Position numbers and translations under genes: made by a program. From Nocardioides terrae (GTDB lineage: Bacteria > Actinomycetota > Actinomycetes > Propionibacteriales > Nocardioidaceae): DNA of 64,000 bases. The stretch is taken from the NCBI RefSeq assembly GCF_900112345.1, contig NZ_FOLB01000009.1, positions 62,001 through 126,000 on the forward strand, read 5' to 3'. The notes under the pieces are model-generated. The model was not told where the DNA came from, searched no databases, and saw only the letters and a list, made by a program, of their open reading frames with translations. Positions 26,004 through 35,269 of this stretch are shown piece after piece (the first letter of the stretch is position 1; the number at the start of each line of letters is the position of its first letter).

Positions 26004-29000
26004 CCGTCCGCTCCTCCGTCCTCGGGATGCGCCATGTCGACCCCGGCCCGGCGCCGGTACGCCTCGACGTAGGCCGTCAGCTCCGGACCGCGCGGTCGCC
26101 GACCCGGTCGGATGTCACAGGTGCCCACCTTGTCCTGGATGTAGACGTTGGGATCCAGCGTCAGGTTGACCAGGTCGTTGGGCGAGTCGCCGGTGGTGAG
26201 GCCGTTGCCGCCCCAGTGGTAGGGCAGCCCCACCTGCTCGACGAACCGGTCGCCGAGCCGCAGCGAGCGCATCCGATCGGTGACGAGCACCTTCGCCTCG
26301 ATCGCGGCGCGGGCGGTGACGATCGTGACCCAGTCGCCGTGGGTCAGGCCACGCTCGGCGGCCAGCCGCGGCGAGACCTCGCAGAACGGCTCGGGCTGCA
26401 GCTCGGTGAGGTAGGGAAGCGTCCGGCTCATGCCCCCGGCCGTGTGGTGCTCGGTCAGCCGATAGGTCGTGAACACGTAGGGGAAGATCTCGCTGAAGCT
26501 CGGGTTGATCGGGTTGGCCGGGTGGTCGACCTTGCGGCGCGAGGGGTTGTTCTGCTGCCCGTAGAGCGGGTTGCGCACGGGGGACTCGGGCGGCTCGTAG
26601 TGCGCCGGCATCGGGCCGTCGGCCACTCCCAGCGGCGCGAACAGCCACCCCTTCCCGTCGGTCTGCATGATGAACGGGTCCTGCCCGCCGATCGCGTCCG
26701 GCCCCTTGGCCCCCTCGGGCGGCACGTAGTCCGGGGCGCGGTCCGCGATGAAGTCGGGCACGTCGGGGCCGACCCACTTCCCCTTGCCGTCGTCGGCGTC
26801 CGCGTCCCACTGGATGTAGGCCTTGCGCTCGCTCCACGGCGAGCCGTCGGGGGCCGCCGAGGCGCGGTTGTAGAGCTGGCGCCTGTTGGCCGGCCACACC
26901 CAGCCCCACTCGGAGGCCACCCAGTCCTGGTCCCAGTGCGGCTTGCGCCGGCGGGCCAGGTTGACCTCGTCCGCATAGACGCCGCAGTAGATCCAGCAGC
27001 CGCAGGCGGTCGAGCCGTCGTCCTTCAGCTCGGTGTACGACGCCAGCGCCGCGCCGTCCGGTCCGGTGCCGTTGATCTCCTTGAGCACGGCCTCGCCCTC
27101 GGGGTCGCCCTCGTCGTCGGTCGGGTAGTCCCAGGCCAGGTCGAGCAGCGGCCGGTCCATCTCGTCGGTCGAGCCGGCCAGCTTGCGGCGGATCCGCTGG
27201 CCGAGGTCGTAGTAGAACTGCAGCTCGCTGCGCGCGTCACCCGGCGGGTCGACGGCCTTGTCCCGCCACTGCAGCATGCGCTGGGTCTGGGTGAACGAGC
27301 CCGACTTCTCCACATGGGTCGCGGCCGGCAGGAAGAACACCTCGGTGCCGATCTCCTCGGTGACGAGCTCACCGGTCTCGATCTCCGGACTGTCCTTCCA
27401 GAAGGTCGCGGTCTCGATCATCTGCAGGTCGCGCACGACCAGCCAGTCCAGGTTGGCCAGGCCGAGCCGCTGCATCTTGCCGTTGCTGGACCCCACGGTC
27501 GGGTTCTCCCCCACCACGAAGTAGCCCTTGCAGCTGCCCTCGATCATCGACTTGACCGTCGTGTACGTCGAGTGGTCGCCGGTGATCCGGGGCAGGTAGT
27601 CGAAGCAGAAGTCGTTCTCCGGCGTGGCAGCGTCGCCCCAGTAGGACTTGAGCAGGCTGACGGCGTACGACCGCACGTTGCCCCAGAAGCCGGCCTTGCC
27701 CTCGTCGTCGCGCACCCACTCGTCGAGCGACTGGTGCTGGCTGGCGGTCGGCATGGGCAGGTAGCCGGGCAGGATGTTGAACAGCGTGGGGATGTCGGTG
27801 GAGCCCTGGATGCTCGCGTGACCGCGCAGGGCCATGATGCCGCCGCCGGGACGGCCGATGTTGCCGAGCAGGAGCTGGAGGATCGAGGCGGTCCGGATCA
27901 TCTGCGCACCCGTGCTGTGATGGGTCCAGCCCACCGCGTAGCAGAAGGCCGTCGTGCGATCGCGACCGCTGTTGCGGGTCAGCGCCTCGGCGACCCGCTG
28001 GAACTGCTCGGGCCCGATTCCGCAGACCTCCTGCACCATCTCCGGGGTGTAGCGGGCGAAGTGGCGCTTGAGGATCTGGAAGACGCAGCTCGGGTCCTGC
28101 AGGGTCTCGTCGCGCCGGCCCTTCCAGCGCACCGGCGCGCCGCCGGAGCCGTGGCTCTCCGAGCGCGCGGACTGGTGGGACTCCTGGCTGCCCGGCGTGT
28201 CGCCATAGGCGCGGTCGCGCTCGGCGTCGTCCTCGACCTGCTGGGCCGAGTCGGGTTGGTAGGCCCAGGACGTCGGGTCGTAGTGGCCGGTCTCGGGGTC
28301 GAAGCCGGAGAACAGGCCGTCCAGGTCCTCGGTGTCCTGGAAGCGCCCCTCGATGATGTTCGCCGCGTTGGTGTAGGCCACGACGTACTCGCGGAAGTCG
28401 AGGTCGTTGCTCAGCACGTAGTTGACCAGCGCACCCAGCCAGGCGATGTCGGAGCCCGCCCGGATCGGCACGTGGACGTCCGAGACCGCCGAGGTCCGCG
28501 TGAAGCGCGGGTCGACGTGGATGATCGTCGCGCCGCGCCGCTTCGCCTCCATGACCCACTGGAAGCCCACCGGGTGGGCCTCGGCCATGTTCGATCCCTC
28601 GATGAGGATGCAGTCAGCGTTCGCGAGGTCCTGCAGGAAGGTGGTGGCCCCACCACGGCCGAACGAGGTCCCCAGACCGGGAACCGTGGAGGAGTGTCAA
28701 ATGCGGGCCTGGTTCTCGATCTGGATCGCGCCCATCGCCGTGTAGAGCTTCTTCATGAGGTAGTTCTCCTCGTTGTCGAGGGTCGCTCCTCCGAGGCTGG
28801 CGATGCCCATCGTGCGCCGGGTGCGGTTGCCGTCCGCCTCCCACTCCCAGAACTGCTTGCGGGTCTTGATGACGCGGTCGGCGATCATGTCGACCGCCGT
28901 GTCGAGGTCGAGGTCCTCCCACTCGGTCGCGTAGGGCCGGCGGTAGCGGACCTTCGTCACCCGGCTGGGGCTCGTCACCAGCTGCTTGCTGGCGCTGCCC

Positions 29001-29254
29001 TTCGGGCAGAGCCGGCCGCGTGAGATCGGGCTGGCCGGATTGCCCTCGATCTGGGCGACCTTGCCGTCCTTGACGAAGACCTTCTGGGCGCAGCCGACGG
29101 CGCAGTAGGGGCAGACCGAGTCGACGACCTTGTCGGCCTTCACGGTGCGCGGCTCCAGCGTCTCGCTGCGCTTCGACATCGCCGCCGCGCCCCGTCCGAG
29201 ACGGTCGCGTCCGGTCGCCTGGCGTATGGCCGGCCAGCCCAGGAACGCGTTCAC
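26000..29254 (-). CDS. fdhA: selenocysteine-containing formate dehydrogenase alpha subunit
   Basis: Molybdenum/tungsten bis-MGD formate dehydrogenase of about 1084 residues, read through an in-frame TGA at 28697-28699 (residue 186). The N-terminal [4Fe-4S] ligands are Cys48, Cys51, Cys55 and Cys83 (VCPYCAVGC, RGRLCPKG). The active site reads AIQIENQARI-U-HSSTVPGLGTSFGRGG, as in other Sec-FDHs. Downstream come MAEAHPVGFQW, HVDPRFTRTSAV and IRAGSDIAWLGALVNYVL, and the C-terminal molydopterin dinucleotide-binding domain. The start chosen is GTG at 29252-29254, whose FLGWPAIRQATGRDRLGRGAA segment I recall from actinobacterial homologs; an ATG at 29179 is the alternative. There is no twin-arginine signal. 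Read without recoding, the gene would look broken in two. Confidence 0.93.
28667..28699 (-). promoter_or_regulatory. UGA selenocysteine codon with bacterial SECIS hairpin
   Basis: TGA at 28697-28699 is followed after 11 bases by GGTTCCC-GGTCT-GGGGACC (28685 down to 28667). This is a 7-bp stem with one G-U pair and the GGUCU apical loop recognised by SelB. The 11-base distance, stem length and loop match the E. coli fdhF SECIS. Both flanking protein segments are conserved FDH sequence. Confidence 0.95.
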
Positions 29255-29323
29255 CTCGGCTATGTAACCACGGCAGGGACGCCGGAAACAGAGGGAGCCG
29301 ATCAACCGCCTAAGGTGTGTCGC

Positions 29324-29418
29324 GGAGGCGTACCTCGTCTGGTGACGGGCGCGGTCCTCAAAACCGTTGTGGCCCGGCATCCGGGTCAGGCAGGTTCGAT
29401 TCCTGTCCGCCTCCGCCA
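29324..29418 (+). tRNA. selC: tRNA-Sec (UCA anticodon)
   Basis: A 95-base tRNA including an encoded CCA end, the same size as E. coli selC. The acceptor strand GGAGGCG pairs with CGCCTCC, G is the discriminator, and the anticodon loop CCTCAAA carries TCA. There is a long D-stem region, an extended variable arm (GGCCCGG with CCGGGTC) and the T-arm GCAGG-TTCGATT-CCTGT. The eighth acceptor pair typical of bacterial tRNA-Sec would be a T-C mismatch, so the stem may be seven pairs plus one mismatch. It diverges from fdhA with about 70 bases between. Confidence 0.95.
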
Positions 29419-29454
29419 TGGGTCTTCCGCGGCGGCTGCCTGCAGAATGGCTCC

Positions 29455-29982
29455 GTGGGCACTTCGTTGCCGGCCGCCACCGCAGCGGCCCTCCGCGCCG
29501 CCGACCTCACCTACCCGGAGGTCGGTGCGACGACGGGTGCGCTACCGCCGGGCTACCGGCACCTCACCCGGACCCGGATCCTCGACGCCGCGGACCTGAC
29601 GACCGCCGCGGACCGATTGATGACCTGGCAGGTGCACGAGCGCGCGGGGCTCCGAGTCGCCGCGTCCTCGCTTCGGGCCGAGCCAGGAGCCGTCGTAGTG
29701 ATGCGCCTGGGGCTCGGGCCGCTGGCCGTCCGCATCCCGTGCCGCGTGGTCTACGTCATCGACGAGCCGGACAGGCAGGGGTTCGCCTACGGGTCCCTGC
29801 CGGGGCACCCGGAGAGCGGCGAGGAGCTGTTCCTGGTGCACCAGGACGGCGGCGGCCGGGTCCACTTCACCGTCGAGGTCTTCTCCCGCCCCGCGACCCT
29901 GCTCGCCCGGGCCGGCGGTGTGCTCACCCGGCTGTTCCAGGACCTGATGACCGCCCGGTACCTGCGCGTGATCGACAGGTAG
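29455..29982 (+). CDS. DUF1990 family protein
   Basis: A protein of about 175 residues. Family features are LTYPEVGATTG near the N-terminus, GYRHL, ADRLMTWQVHERAGL, VVYVIDEPDRQGFAYGSLPGHPESGEELFLV and the C-terminal FQDLMTARYLR. The function is unknown. The start chosen is GTG at 29455: CAGAAT lies six bases upstream, suggesting a leaderless mRNA, and no ribosome site precedes any in-frame ATG. It directly follows selC on the same strand and converges with the next gene across eight bases. Confidence 0.75.
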   Translation: MGTSLPAATAAALRAADLTYPEVGATTGALPPGYRHLTRTRILDAADLTTAADRLMTWQVHERAGLRVAASSLRAEPGAVVVMRLGLGPLAVRIPCRVVYVIDEPDRQGFAYGSLPGHPESGEELFLVHQDGGGRVHFTVEVFSRPATLLARAGGVLTRLFQDLMTARYLRVIDR

Positions 29983-29990
29983 CGCGCCCG

Positions 29991-30467
29991 TCAGGGGCGT
30001 TCCAGCGCGGCCATGGTCGCGGCCGCCGCGCCGGCGTACGCGAGGTGCGGGACGACGTCGGCCGCCCAGTCGACCGACCTCCACGTGCGCGGGTCGGTGA
30101 CCCCGAGGACGGTCATCGGGCCATTGCCCGCCACCATGGCCAGCAGCCACGCGAGGCCGGCCGTGCCGAGGCCGCTCCGCGGGTGCCCGGTCAAGCCGCG
30201 GACGGCGCCGAGCGCGAGGCCGGTGCCGACCCCGGCAGTGGCACCGAGCAGCGATCCGAGACCGGACTCCACCGCCTCCCTCCGCTGCTCCTCGCGGGGA
30301 AGCCGGGCGCCGATGAGCTTTGCGGCCCGTTCCACCGTCTGTTGCGGTGTGCTGCTGGCCGGCCGTCGGCGGACCGCCATGTCGAGGTAGGTCGCCGCGT
30401 TCAGTGCGGTCGTGCCGACGGCACCGGCGAGAGCTCCCCAGTACAGGGTCCGTACGACCGACGTCAT
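29991..30467 (-). CDS. hypothetical membrane protein
   Basis: A 158-residue protein with about four hydrophobic segments (near residues 7-27, 70-92, 100-122 and 137-155) and a basic cytosolic loop between the first two (RRRPASSTPQQTVERAAKLIG). I recognise no family. It lies inside the selenocysteine island, but nothing in its sequence suggests a role in selenium metabolism. Confidence 0.6.
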   Translation of the reverse strand: MTSVVRTLYWGALAGAVGTTALNAATYLDMAVRRRPASSTPQQTVERAAKLIGARLPREEQRREAVESGLGSLLGATAGVGTGLALGAVRGLTGHPRSGLGTAGLAWLLAMVAGNGPMTVLGVTDPRTWRSVDWAADVVPHLAYAGAAAATMAALERP

Positions 30468-30611
30468 CTCGCCACGCTAGCTCGCCGGGTCGGACCAGGG
30501 CGGGCCGGCCCACTGTCGGGACGCAGCGGGCGAACGACGTCTGATCATCCGCGGAGCGGCTCCCTGTCTGCGTGGCTGGCACGCTGTTCCCGTTCTCGGC
30601 GCGGATCTCCT

Positions 30612-31718
30612 TCACGGCGCTGACGAAGAGACCCCCACGACTCCGCCGACCAGCGCGGCCATGGCAACCGGGTCGAGCGTGAGCGCTGCGGGCGTGACCA
30701 CGATCTCGGTGCGGATGCGGCCGGGCTCCTGCGCCGGGAGCCAGGCCGGCAGCCCGATCCGCCGTTCGTCGACCACCGCCGCGGTGCGCTCGTTGACGGC
30801 GTCCGCGTCGCCGGCGGCGAAGAGCAGGAACTGGTTTGTCTGCGGGACCGCGGGCTGCACGGCGAGCCCGGCCGGCAGCGCGGCGGCGAAGGCGCGCGCC
30901 CAGGTGACGGTCTCCGGGACGAGCGGCAGCCGCTCGCGCAGCCCGACGAGCGCGGAGACGGCCTCAGCTGTGGACCGGTACACGGTCCCGCCCAGCCGGC
31001 GTCGCCACAGCCGGGCCTCCGCGACGACGTCCGCCGAGCCCAGCAGCGCCGCGCCCGCGAGCCCGGCGAGCCCTTTGTAGAACGAGACGTAGACGGAGTC
31101 GGTCAGGCCCGCGATGTCGGCGAAGGAGTGCTCGAGCCAGGGCTGCGCCTCCCAGATCCGGGCGCCGTCGACGTGCAGAGCCACGCCGCGGGCACGACAG
31201 GCGGCGGACAGCTCGGCCAGCTGGTCCCACGTCGGCAGCAGGCAGCCCGCCTCCCGCAGCGGCAGCTCCACCAGGACGGCTCCCAGCCGGCCGGGCACCC
31301 TCTCGAGGTGTGCGGCCGTCGCGACCTCGAAGCCACGCGTCAGGAACGAGACCTCCAGGTCGTGCAGGATGCGCGGGCCGTCCTCCTCGTGCACGAGGAC
31401 GTGGCTCAGGTCGGGCAGTGCGACCCGGCGGCTCCCCGCGCCGTCGCAGTGCACCCTCAGCGCGGCCTGCTGCGCCATCACCCCGCTCGGGAAGAAGGCC
31501 GCCGCCTCGACGCCGAAGCGCTCGGCCAGCTCGCTCTCGAGTCGGGCGACCGCTCCACCGCCGCCGTAGATGTCCCACTCGTCGATCCCGAGCTCCTCGC
31601 ACGCGCGGGACAGATCGGCGAAGGCCGCCGCGGGCGAGCCGGCGGGCTGGCCGGTGACGGCGGCGGTACATCCTCTCGCGGCGGCACGGACGCAGGTCAG
31701 CAGTTCCTCGGAGGCCAC
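30612..31718 (-). CDS. threonine aldolase / beta-eliminating lyase family PLP enzyme
   Basis: A fold-type I PLP enzyme of about 368 residues. Features are IYGGGGAVARLESELAERFGVEAAAFFPSGVMAQQAAL at the cofactor pocket, LPDLSHVLVHEEDG, HVDGARIWEA with the PLP-binding aspartate, and the Schiff-base lysine in VSFYKGLAGLAGAALLG. Low-specificity L-threonine aldolases have this layout; a role in amino-acid breakdown is likely but the substrate is not certain. The start is GTG at 31718, with TACGGT six bases upstream (possible leaderless start); a TTG at 31733 is the alternative. It diverges from selA. Confidence 0.78.
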   Translation of the reverse strand: MASEELLTCVRAAARGCTAAVTGQPAGSPAAAFADLSRACEELGIDEWDIYGGGGAVARLESELAERFGVEAAAFFPSGVMAQQAALRVHCDGAGSRRVALPDLSHVLVHEEDGPRILHDLEVSFLTRGFEVATAAHLERVPGRLGAVLVELPLREAGCLLPTWDQLAELSAACRARGVALHVDGARIWEAQPWLEHSFADIAGLTDSVYVSFYKGLAGLAGAALLGSADVVAEARLWRRRLGGTVYRSTAEAVSALVGLRERLPLVPETVTWARAFAAALPAGLAVQPAVPQTNQFLLFAAGDADAVNERTAAVVDERRIGLPAWLPAQEPGRIRTEIVVTPAALTLDPVAMAALVGGVVGVSSSAP

Positions 31719-31765
31719 CGTCGAACCGTACAAGCGAGCCAGGGTCGATCCCCCTCCACCCGGGC

Positions 31766-31783
31766 CCTACGTTCTGTCGTAGG
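31766..31783. promoter_or_regulatory. inverted repeat upstream of selA
   Basis: CCTACG and CGTAGG are separated by TTCTGT, in the gap between selA and the divergent PLP-enzyme gene, about 33 bases before the selA start. It could be an operator; no known regulator motif was recognised. Confidence 0.35.
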
Positions 31784-31815
31784 TTCCGTCTTGACACCGA
31801 GTCGCAGGAGGCAGC

Positions 31816-33144
31816 GTGGAGGACGACCCCCGCCGTCGTACGCCGCGCACCGACGCCGTGCTGGCCGACCCCGCCGTCGCGGTCGCCGCCGAGCGGCTGG
31901 GCCGCGAGCGCGTGAAGGCCGCGGTGGCCGAGGCGCTCCAGGAGTGCCGCGCCGGGCGGCTCGCGCCCGAGCACGTGGCGGCGTACGTCGTCGAGACGCT
32001 CCCCACCATCGCGACGTCGATGCGTCGCGTGATCAACGCGACGGGGGTCGTCGTGCACACCAACCTCGGCCGCGCTCCACTCTCCTCGGCCGCGGTCGAC
32101 GCGGTGACCGTCGCGGCCGGGGCGACCGACGTGGAGCTCGACCTGGCCACCGGACGGCGGGGCCGGCGCGGGACGGTCGCACTGGCCGCGCTCGCCGCGC
32201 GGGTCCCCGACGCGGGCGGCGTGCACGTGGTCAACAACGGCGCCGCCGCTCTCGCGCTCGTCGCCTGCGCGCTCGCGGCCGGTCGCCGCATCGTCGTCGC
32301 CCGCGGCGAGCTGGTCGAGATCGGCGACGGCTTCCGCATCCCCGAGCTGCTCGAGTCGGTCGGCGCGACGCTGCACGAGGTGGGCGCGACCAACCGGGTG
32401 CACCTCGCCGACTACGAGGCAGCCGTCGACGACGACACCGCCTTCGTGCTGAAGGTCCACCCGTCGAACTTCCGTGTCGAAGGCTTCACGTCGTCCGTCC
32501 CGGTCGACGCGGTCGCCGACCTGTGCCGTGCTCGCGGTGTCCCGCTCGTCGTCGACATCGGCTCAGGGCTGCTGGCGCCGCACCCCCGGTTGCCGGACGA
32601 GCCGGACGCCACGACCGTGCTGCGCGACGGCGCGACGCTGGTGACCGCCTCGGGCGACAAGCTGCTCGGGGGGCCGCAGGCCGGCCTCCTGCTGGGCGAC
32701 GTCGAGCTGGTCGAACGGCTCCGTCGGCACCCGCTCGCCCGCGCACTGCGCGTCGACAAGCTCACCCTGGCGGCTCTCGAGGCCACCTTGTCGGGACCAC
32801 CCGCTCCCGTGGCGGTCGCGTTGGACACCCCGCCCGAGGAGCTGCTGGCGCGGGCGCGCCGGCTCGCCCTCGCGATCGGCCCCGACCTCGCCGCTGCCGT
32901 CCACTCCGACGGCCGCGTCGGTGGCGGCGGGGCGCCGGGCGTCACGCTGCCGAGCGCCGCGGTGGCGCTGCCCACCGACCTGGCCGAGCCGCTGCGTCAC
33001 GCCGAGCCGCCGGTCGTCGGCCGCGTCGCCGACGGGCGGCTGCTCCTCGACCTGCTCGCCGTCCCGGCCGACGGTGACGACGAGCTCGCCGACGTCGTAC
33101 GCCGGGTGGCCGGGTCCGTCGCCGCCGAGCGGACCGGCGGCTGA
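31816..33144 (+). CDS. selA: L-seryl-tRNA(Sec) selenium transferase
   Basis: A 442-residue PLP enzyme that converts Ser-tRNA-Sec to Sec-tRNA-Sec using selenophosphate. Family features are RRVINATGVVVHTNLGRAPLS, VVNNGAAALALV, ARGELVEIGDGFRIPELLESVGA, VDIGSGLL and the Schiff-base lysine 282 in SGDKLLGGPQAG, equivalent to E. coli Lys295. The start is GTG at 31816 with AGGAGG upstream. Its stop overlaps the selB ATG by one base (TGATG), so both are made from one mRNA. Confidence 0.96.
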   Translation: MEDDPRRRTPRTDAVLADPAVAVAAERLGRERVKAAVAEALQECRAGRLAPEHVAAYVVETLPTIATSMRRVINATGVVVHTNLGRAPLSSAAVDAVTVAAGATDVELDLATGRRGRRGTVALAALAARVPDAGGVHVVNNGAAALALVACALAAGRRIVVARGELVEIGDGFRIPELLESVGATLHEVGATNRVHLADYEAAVDDDTAFVLKVHPSNFRVEGFTSSVPVDAVADLCRARGVPLVVDIGSGLLAPHPRLPDEPDATTVLRDGATLVTASGDKLLGGPQAGLLLGDVELVERLRRHPLARALRVDKLTLAALEATLSGPPAPVAVALDTPPEELLARARRLALAIGPDLAAAVHSDGRVGGGGAPGVTLPSAAVALPTDLAEPLRHAEPPVVGRVADGRLLLDLLAVPADGDDELADVVRRVAGSVAAERTGG

Positions 33145-34874
33145 TGCACGTCGTCGCCACCGCCGGGCACGTCGACCACGGCAAGTCGACGCTGGTCCGC
33201 GCCCTCACCGGCGCCGACCCGGACCGGCTCGATGAGGAGCGTCGCCGCGGCCTGTCGATCGAGCTGGGCTATGCCTGGACCGAGCTCGACGGCGTCGGCG
33301 AGGTGGCCTTCGTCGACGTGCCCGGGCATCAGCGGTTCCTCGCCACCACGCTCGCCGGCGTCGGGCCGGTGCCCGTCGCGATGCTCGTGGTCGCCGCCGA
33401 CGACCCGTGGATGCCGCAGGCCGCGGAGCACCTGGCCGCGCTGGACGCCCTCGGCGTGCGACACGGCGTCGTGGTCGTGACCCGGTCCGACCTCGCCGAC
33501 CCTGCTCCCGCGCTGGCCCGGGCCCGCGCCGAGGTCGACCGGACCGGCCTGGCCGGCGCCCCCGCCGTCGCCGTCAGCGGCCGGACCGGTGCCGGGCTCG
33601 ACGAGCTGCGCACCACGCTCGCCGACGTGCTGGCCGGGCTGCCGACGCCCGACCCGGCGGCGGACGTGCGGCTCTGGGTGGACCGCCGCTTCCACATCCG
33701 CGGCTCGGGCACCGTCGTCACCGGCACGCTTCCCGCCGGGACCGTCGCGGTCGGCGACAGCCTCGCGCTGCTCGACGGGTCGCTCGCGCGGGTGCGCGGG
33801 CTCGAGGCACTCGGCCGGACCCGCGTCCGGATGACCGGGGTCGCGCGGGTCGCGCTGGACCTCGGCGGGCACGCGCCCGAGGGCATCCAGCGCGGCGAGG
33901 CGCTGCTCACCCCCGGCGCCTTCCTGCCCACGAGGACGGTCGACGTGACCGTCTCCGGCGAGGGGCGGGTCCCCGAGCGACCGCTGCTGCACCTCGGATC
34001 GGCCCAGGTGGCCGTGCACACGCGCCCGCTCGGCAAGGACTTCCACCGGCTGGTCCTCGACTCGGCCCTCGCGCTGCGCGTCGGGGACCGCGCGATCCTG
34101 CGCGACCCGGGCAGCCGCACCCTGTGGGGTGTGATCGTCCTCGACCCGCAGCCGCCTGCGCTGGGTCGGCGCGGCGCCGCCACCGCCCGCGCGGAGGCGC
34201 TCGCGGCCAGGGACGGTACACCGGCCGGCGAGCTCGCCCTGCGCGGCGTGGTGCGACGCAGCGTGCTGCGCCGGATCGGCGCGCCGCTCCTCCCCGTGCC
34301 GGACGGCACCGTCGCCGTCGGCGACTGGCTCGTCGGGCCGGCGCGGGCAGGCGAGCTGCGGTCGGCGCTGACCACGCTCGTCGAGAGCGCAGGGGTCGTC
34401 GGCGTGACGCCGGCCGCCGTCGCGCACGAGCTCGGGCTGCCCGACCCCGCCATCGTCGACGCCCTCGTCGAGGCACCCCTCTCCTCCGACGGCGGCCGGA
34501 TCCGCTCGTGCGACGCCGACCTGCCGCCCGCGCTGGCAGCTGCGCTGGACGCCCTGCGCGTTCGGCTGTCGGACCGGCCCTTCGACGCTCCGACGGCCGA
34601 CGAGCTCCAGTCGCTCGGGCTCGACGCCGGCGCGGTGGGCGTCCTCCACCGGGACGGGCACCTGCTCCGCCTCGCCCCCGGCGTGGTGCTGCTCCCCGAC
34701 GCGCCGACCCGCGCCCTCGAGCTGCTGGCCCGGCTCCCCCAGCCGTTCACGACCAGCGCCGGCCGCCAGGCGCTCGGGACCAGTCGCCGCGTGGCGCTGC
34801 CGCTGCTGGCACACCTGGACGCTGCCGGCCGCACGGTGCGACTCCCCGATGACACCCGCCGGGTCGCGGGCTGA
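33144..34874 (+). CDS. selB: selenocysteine-specific elongation factor SelB
   Basis: A 576-residue GTPase that delivers Sec-tRNA-Sec to ribosomes at UGA codons next to a SECIS. The GTP-binding domain has GHVDHGKS (residues 8-15), RGLSIELGY switch I and DVPGH (58-62); the NKxD position reads TRSD. The beta-barrel domains follow (FHIRGSGTVVTGTLPAG) and the C-terminal winged-helix repeats bind the SECIS RNA. It is shorter than E. coli SelB (about 614), mainly in the linker and winged-helix region. Translationally coupled to selA. Confidence 0.95.
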   Translation: MHVVATAGHVDHGKSTLVRALTGADPDRLDEERRRGLSIELGYAWTELDGVGEVAFVDVPGHQRFLATTLAGVGPVPVAMLVVAADDPWMPQAAEHLAALDALGVRHGVVVVTRSDLADPAPALARARAEVDRTGLAGAPAVAVSGRTGAGLDELRTTLADVLAGLPTPDPAADVRLWVDRRFHIRGSGTVVTGTLPAGTVAVGDSLALLDGSLARVRGLEALGRTRVRMTGVARVALDLGGHAPEGIQRGEALLTPGAFLPTRTVDVTVSGEGRVPERPLLHLGSAQVAVHTRPLGKDFHRLVLDSALALRVGDRAILRDPGSRTLWGVIVLDPQPPALGRRGAATARAEALAARDGTPAGELALRGVVRRSVLRRIGAPLLPVPDGTVAVGDWLVGPARAGELRSALTTLVESAGVVGVTPAAVAHELGLPDPAIVDALVEAPLSSDGGRIRSCDADLPPALAAALDALRVRLSDRPFDAPTADELQSLGLDAGAVGVLHRDGHLLRLAPGVVLLPDAPTRALELLARLPQPFTTSAGRQALGTSRRVALPLLAHLDAAGRTVRLPDDTRRVAG

Positions 34875-34956
34875 CGCCCCGATCGTTTGACTCCTCCCTC
34901 GCTCGGGCACCGGTAGCCGTCGCCCACCAGCGACCTGGACACGAAGGAGTCATCTG

Positions 34957-35199
34957 ATGGGTTACGGACTTGGTGCGTTCCTGCTCGCCGTGGGGCTCAT
35001 CCTCGCGTTGGCGGTCAACGCTGACGTGCAGGGCGTCGACCTGCAGATGGTCGGCTGGATCCTCGCCGCCGTCGGGGCGGTCGTGATCGTGCTGACCGCG
35101 ATCACGTGGAACCGTTCGCGCAACATGCGGACCGTCGCGACACGCACGCACGCCGACGGGACGCAGACCTCGGAGGAGCGCCGCACCAGCGACTACTGA
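34957..35199 (+). CDS. DUF6458 small membrane protein
   Basis: An 80-residue protein with two hydrophobic segments (about residues 3-20 and 31-50) and a hydrophilic C-terminus (TRTHADGTQTSEERRTSDY). This matches the DUF6458 family of small actinobacterial membrane proteins of unknown function. GAAGGAG precedes the ATG at 34957. It ends before a strong bidirectional hairpin. Confidence 0.8.
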   Translation: MGYGLGAFLLAVGLILALAVNADVQGVDLQMVGWILAAVGAVVIVLTAITWNRSRNMRTVATRTHADGTQTSEERRTSDY

Positions 35200-35217
35200 C
35201 AAGTCGCTCGGTCGGAC

Positions 35218-35255
35218 AGGCCGGCGAGGATCGCACACGCGATCCTCGCCGGCCT
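35218..35255. terminator. bidirectional hairpin between convergent genes
   Basis: A perfect 17-bp inverted repeat (35218-35234 with 35239-35255) around the loop ACAC. It lies between the stop of the DUF6458 gene (35199, plus strand) and the stop of the JetC-like gene (35270, minus strand). Confidence 0.85.
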
Positions 35256-35269
35256 TCCGCATCTCGGGG

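Noticed and set aside
26000..29254. fdhA split by a stop codon, as in a pseudogene
   Set aside because: The TGA is followed by a canonical SECIS, sits at the known Sec position of formate dehydrogenases, and selA, selB, selC and selD are all nearby.
29317..29454. Longer N-terminus for the DUF1990 gene
   Set aside because: It would be translated through the tRNA-Sec gene; the GTG at 29455 with a -10-like element fits better.
34887..34892. TTGACT as a -35 element before the DUF6458 gene
   Set aside because: No suitable -10 element lies at normal spacing; the match is probably chance.
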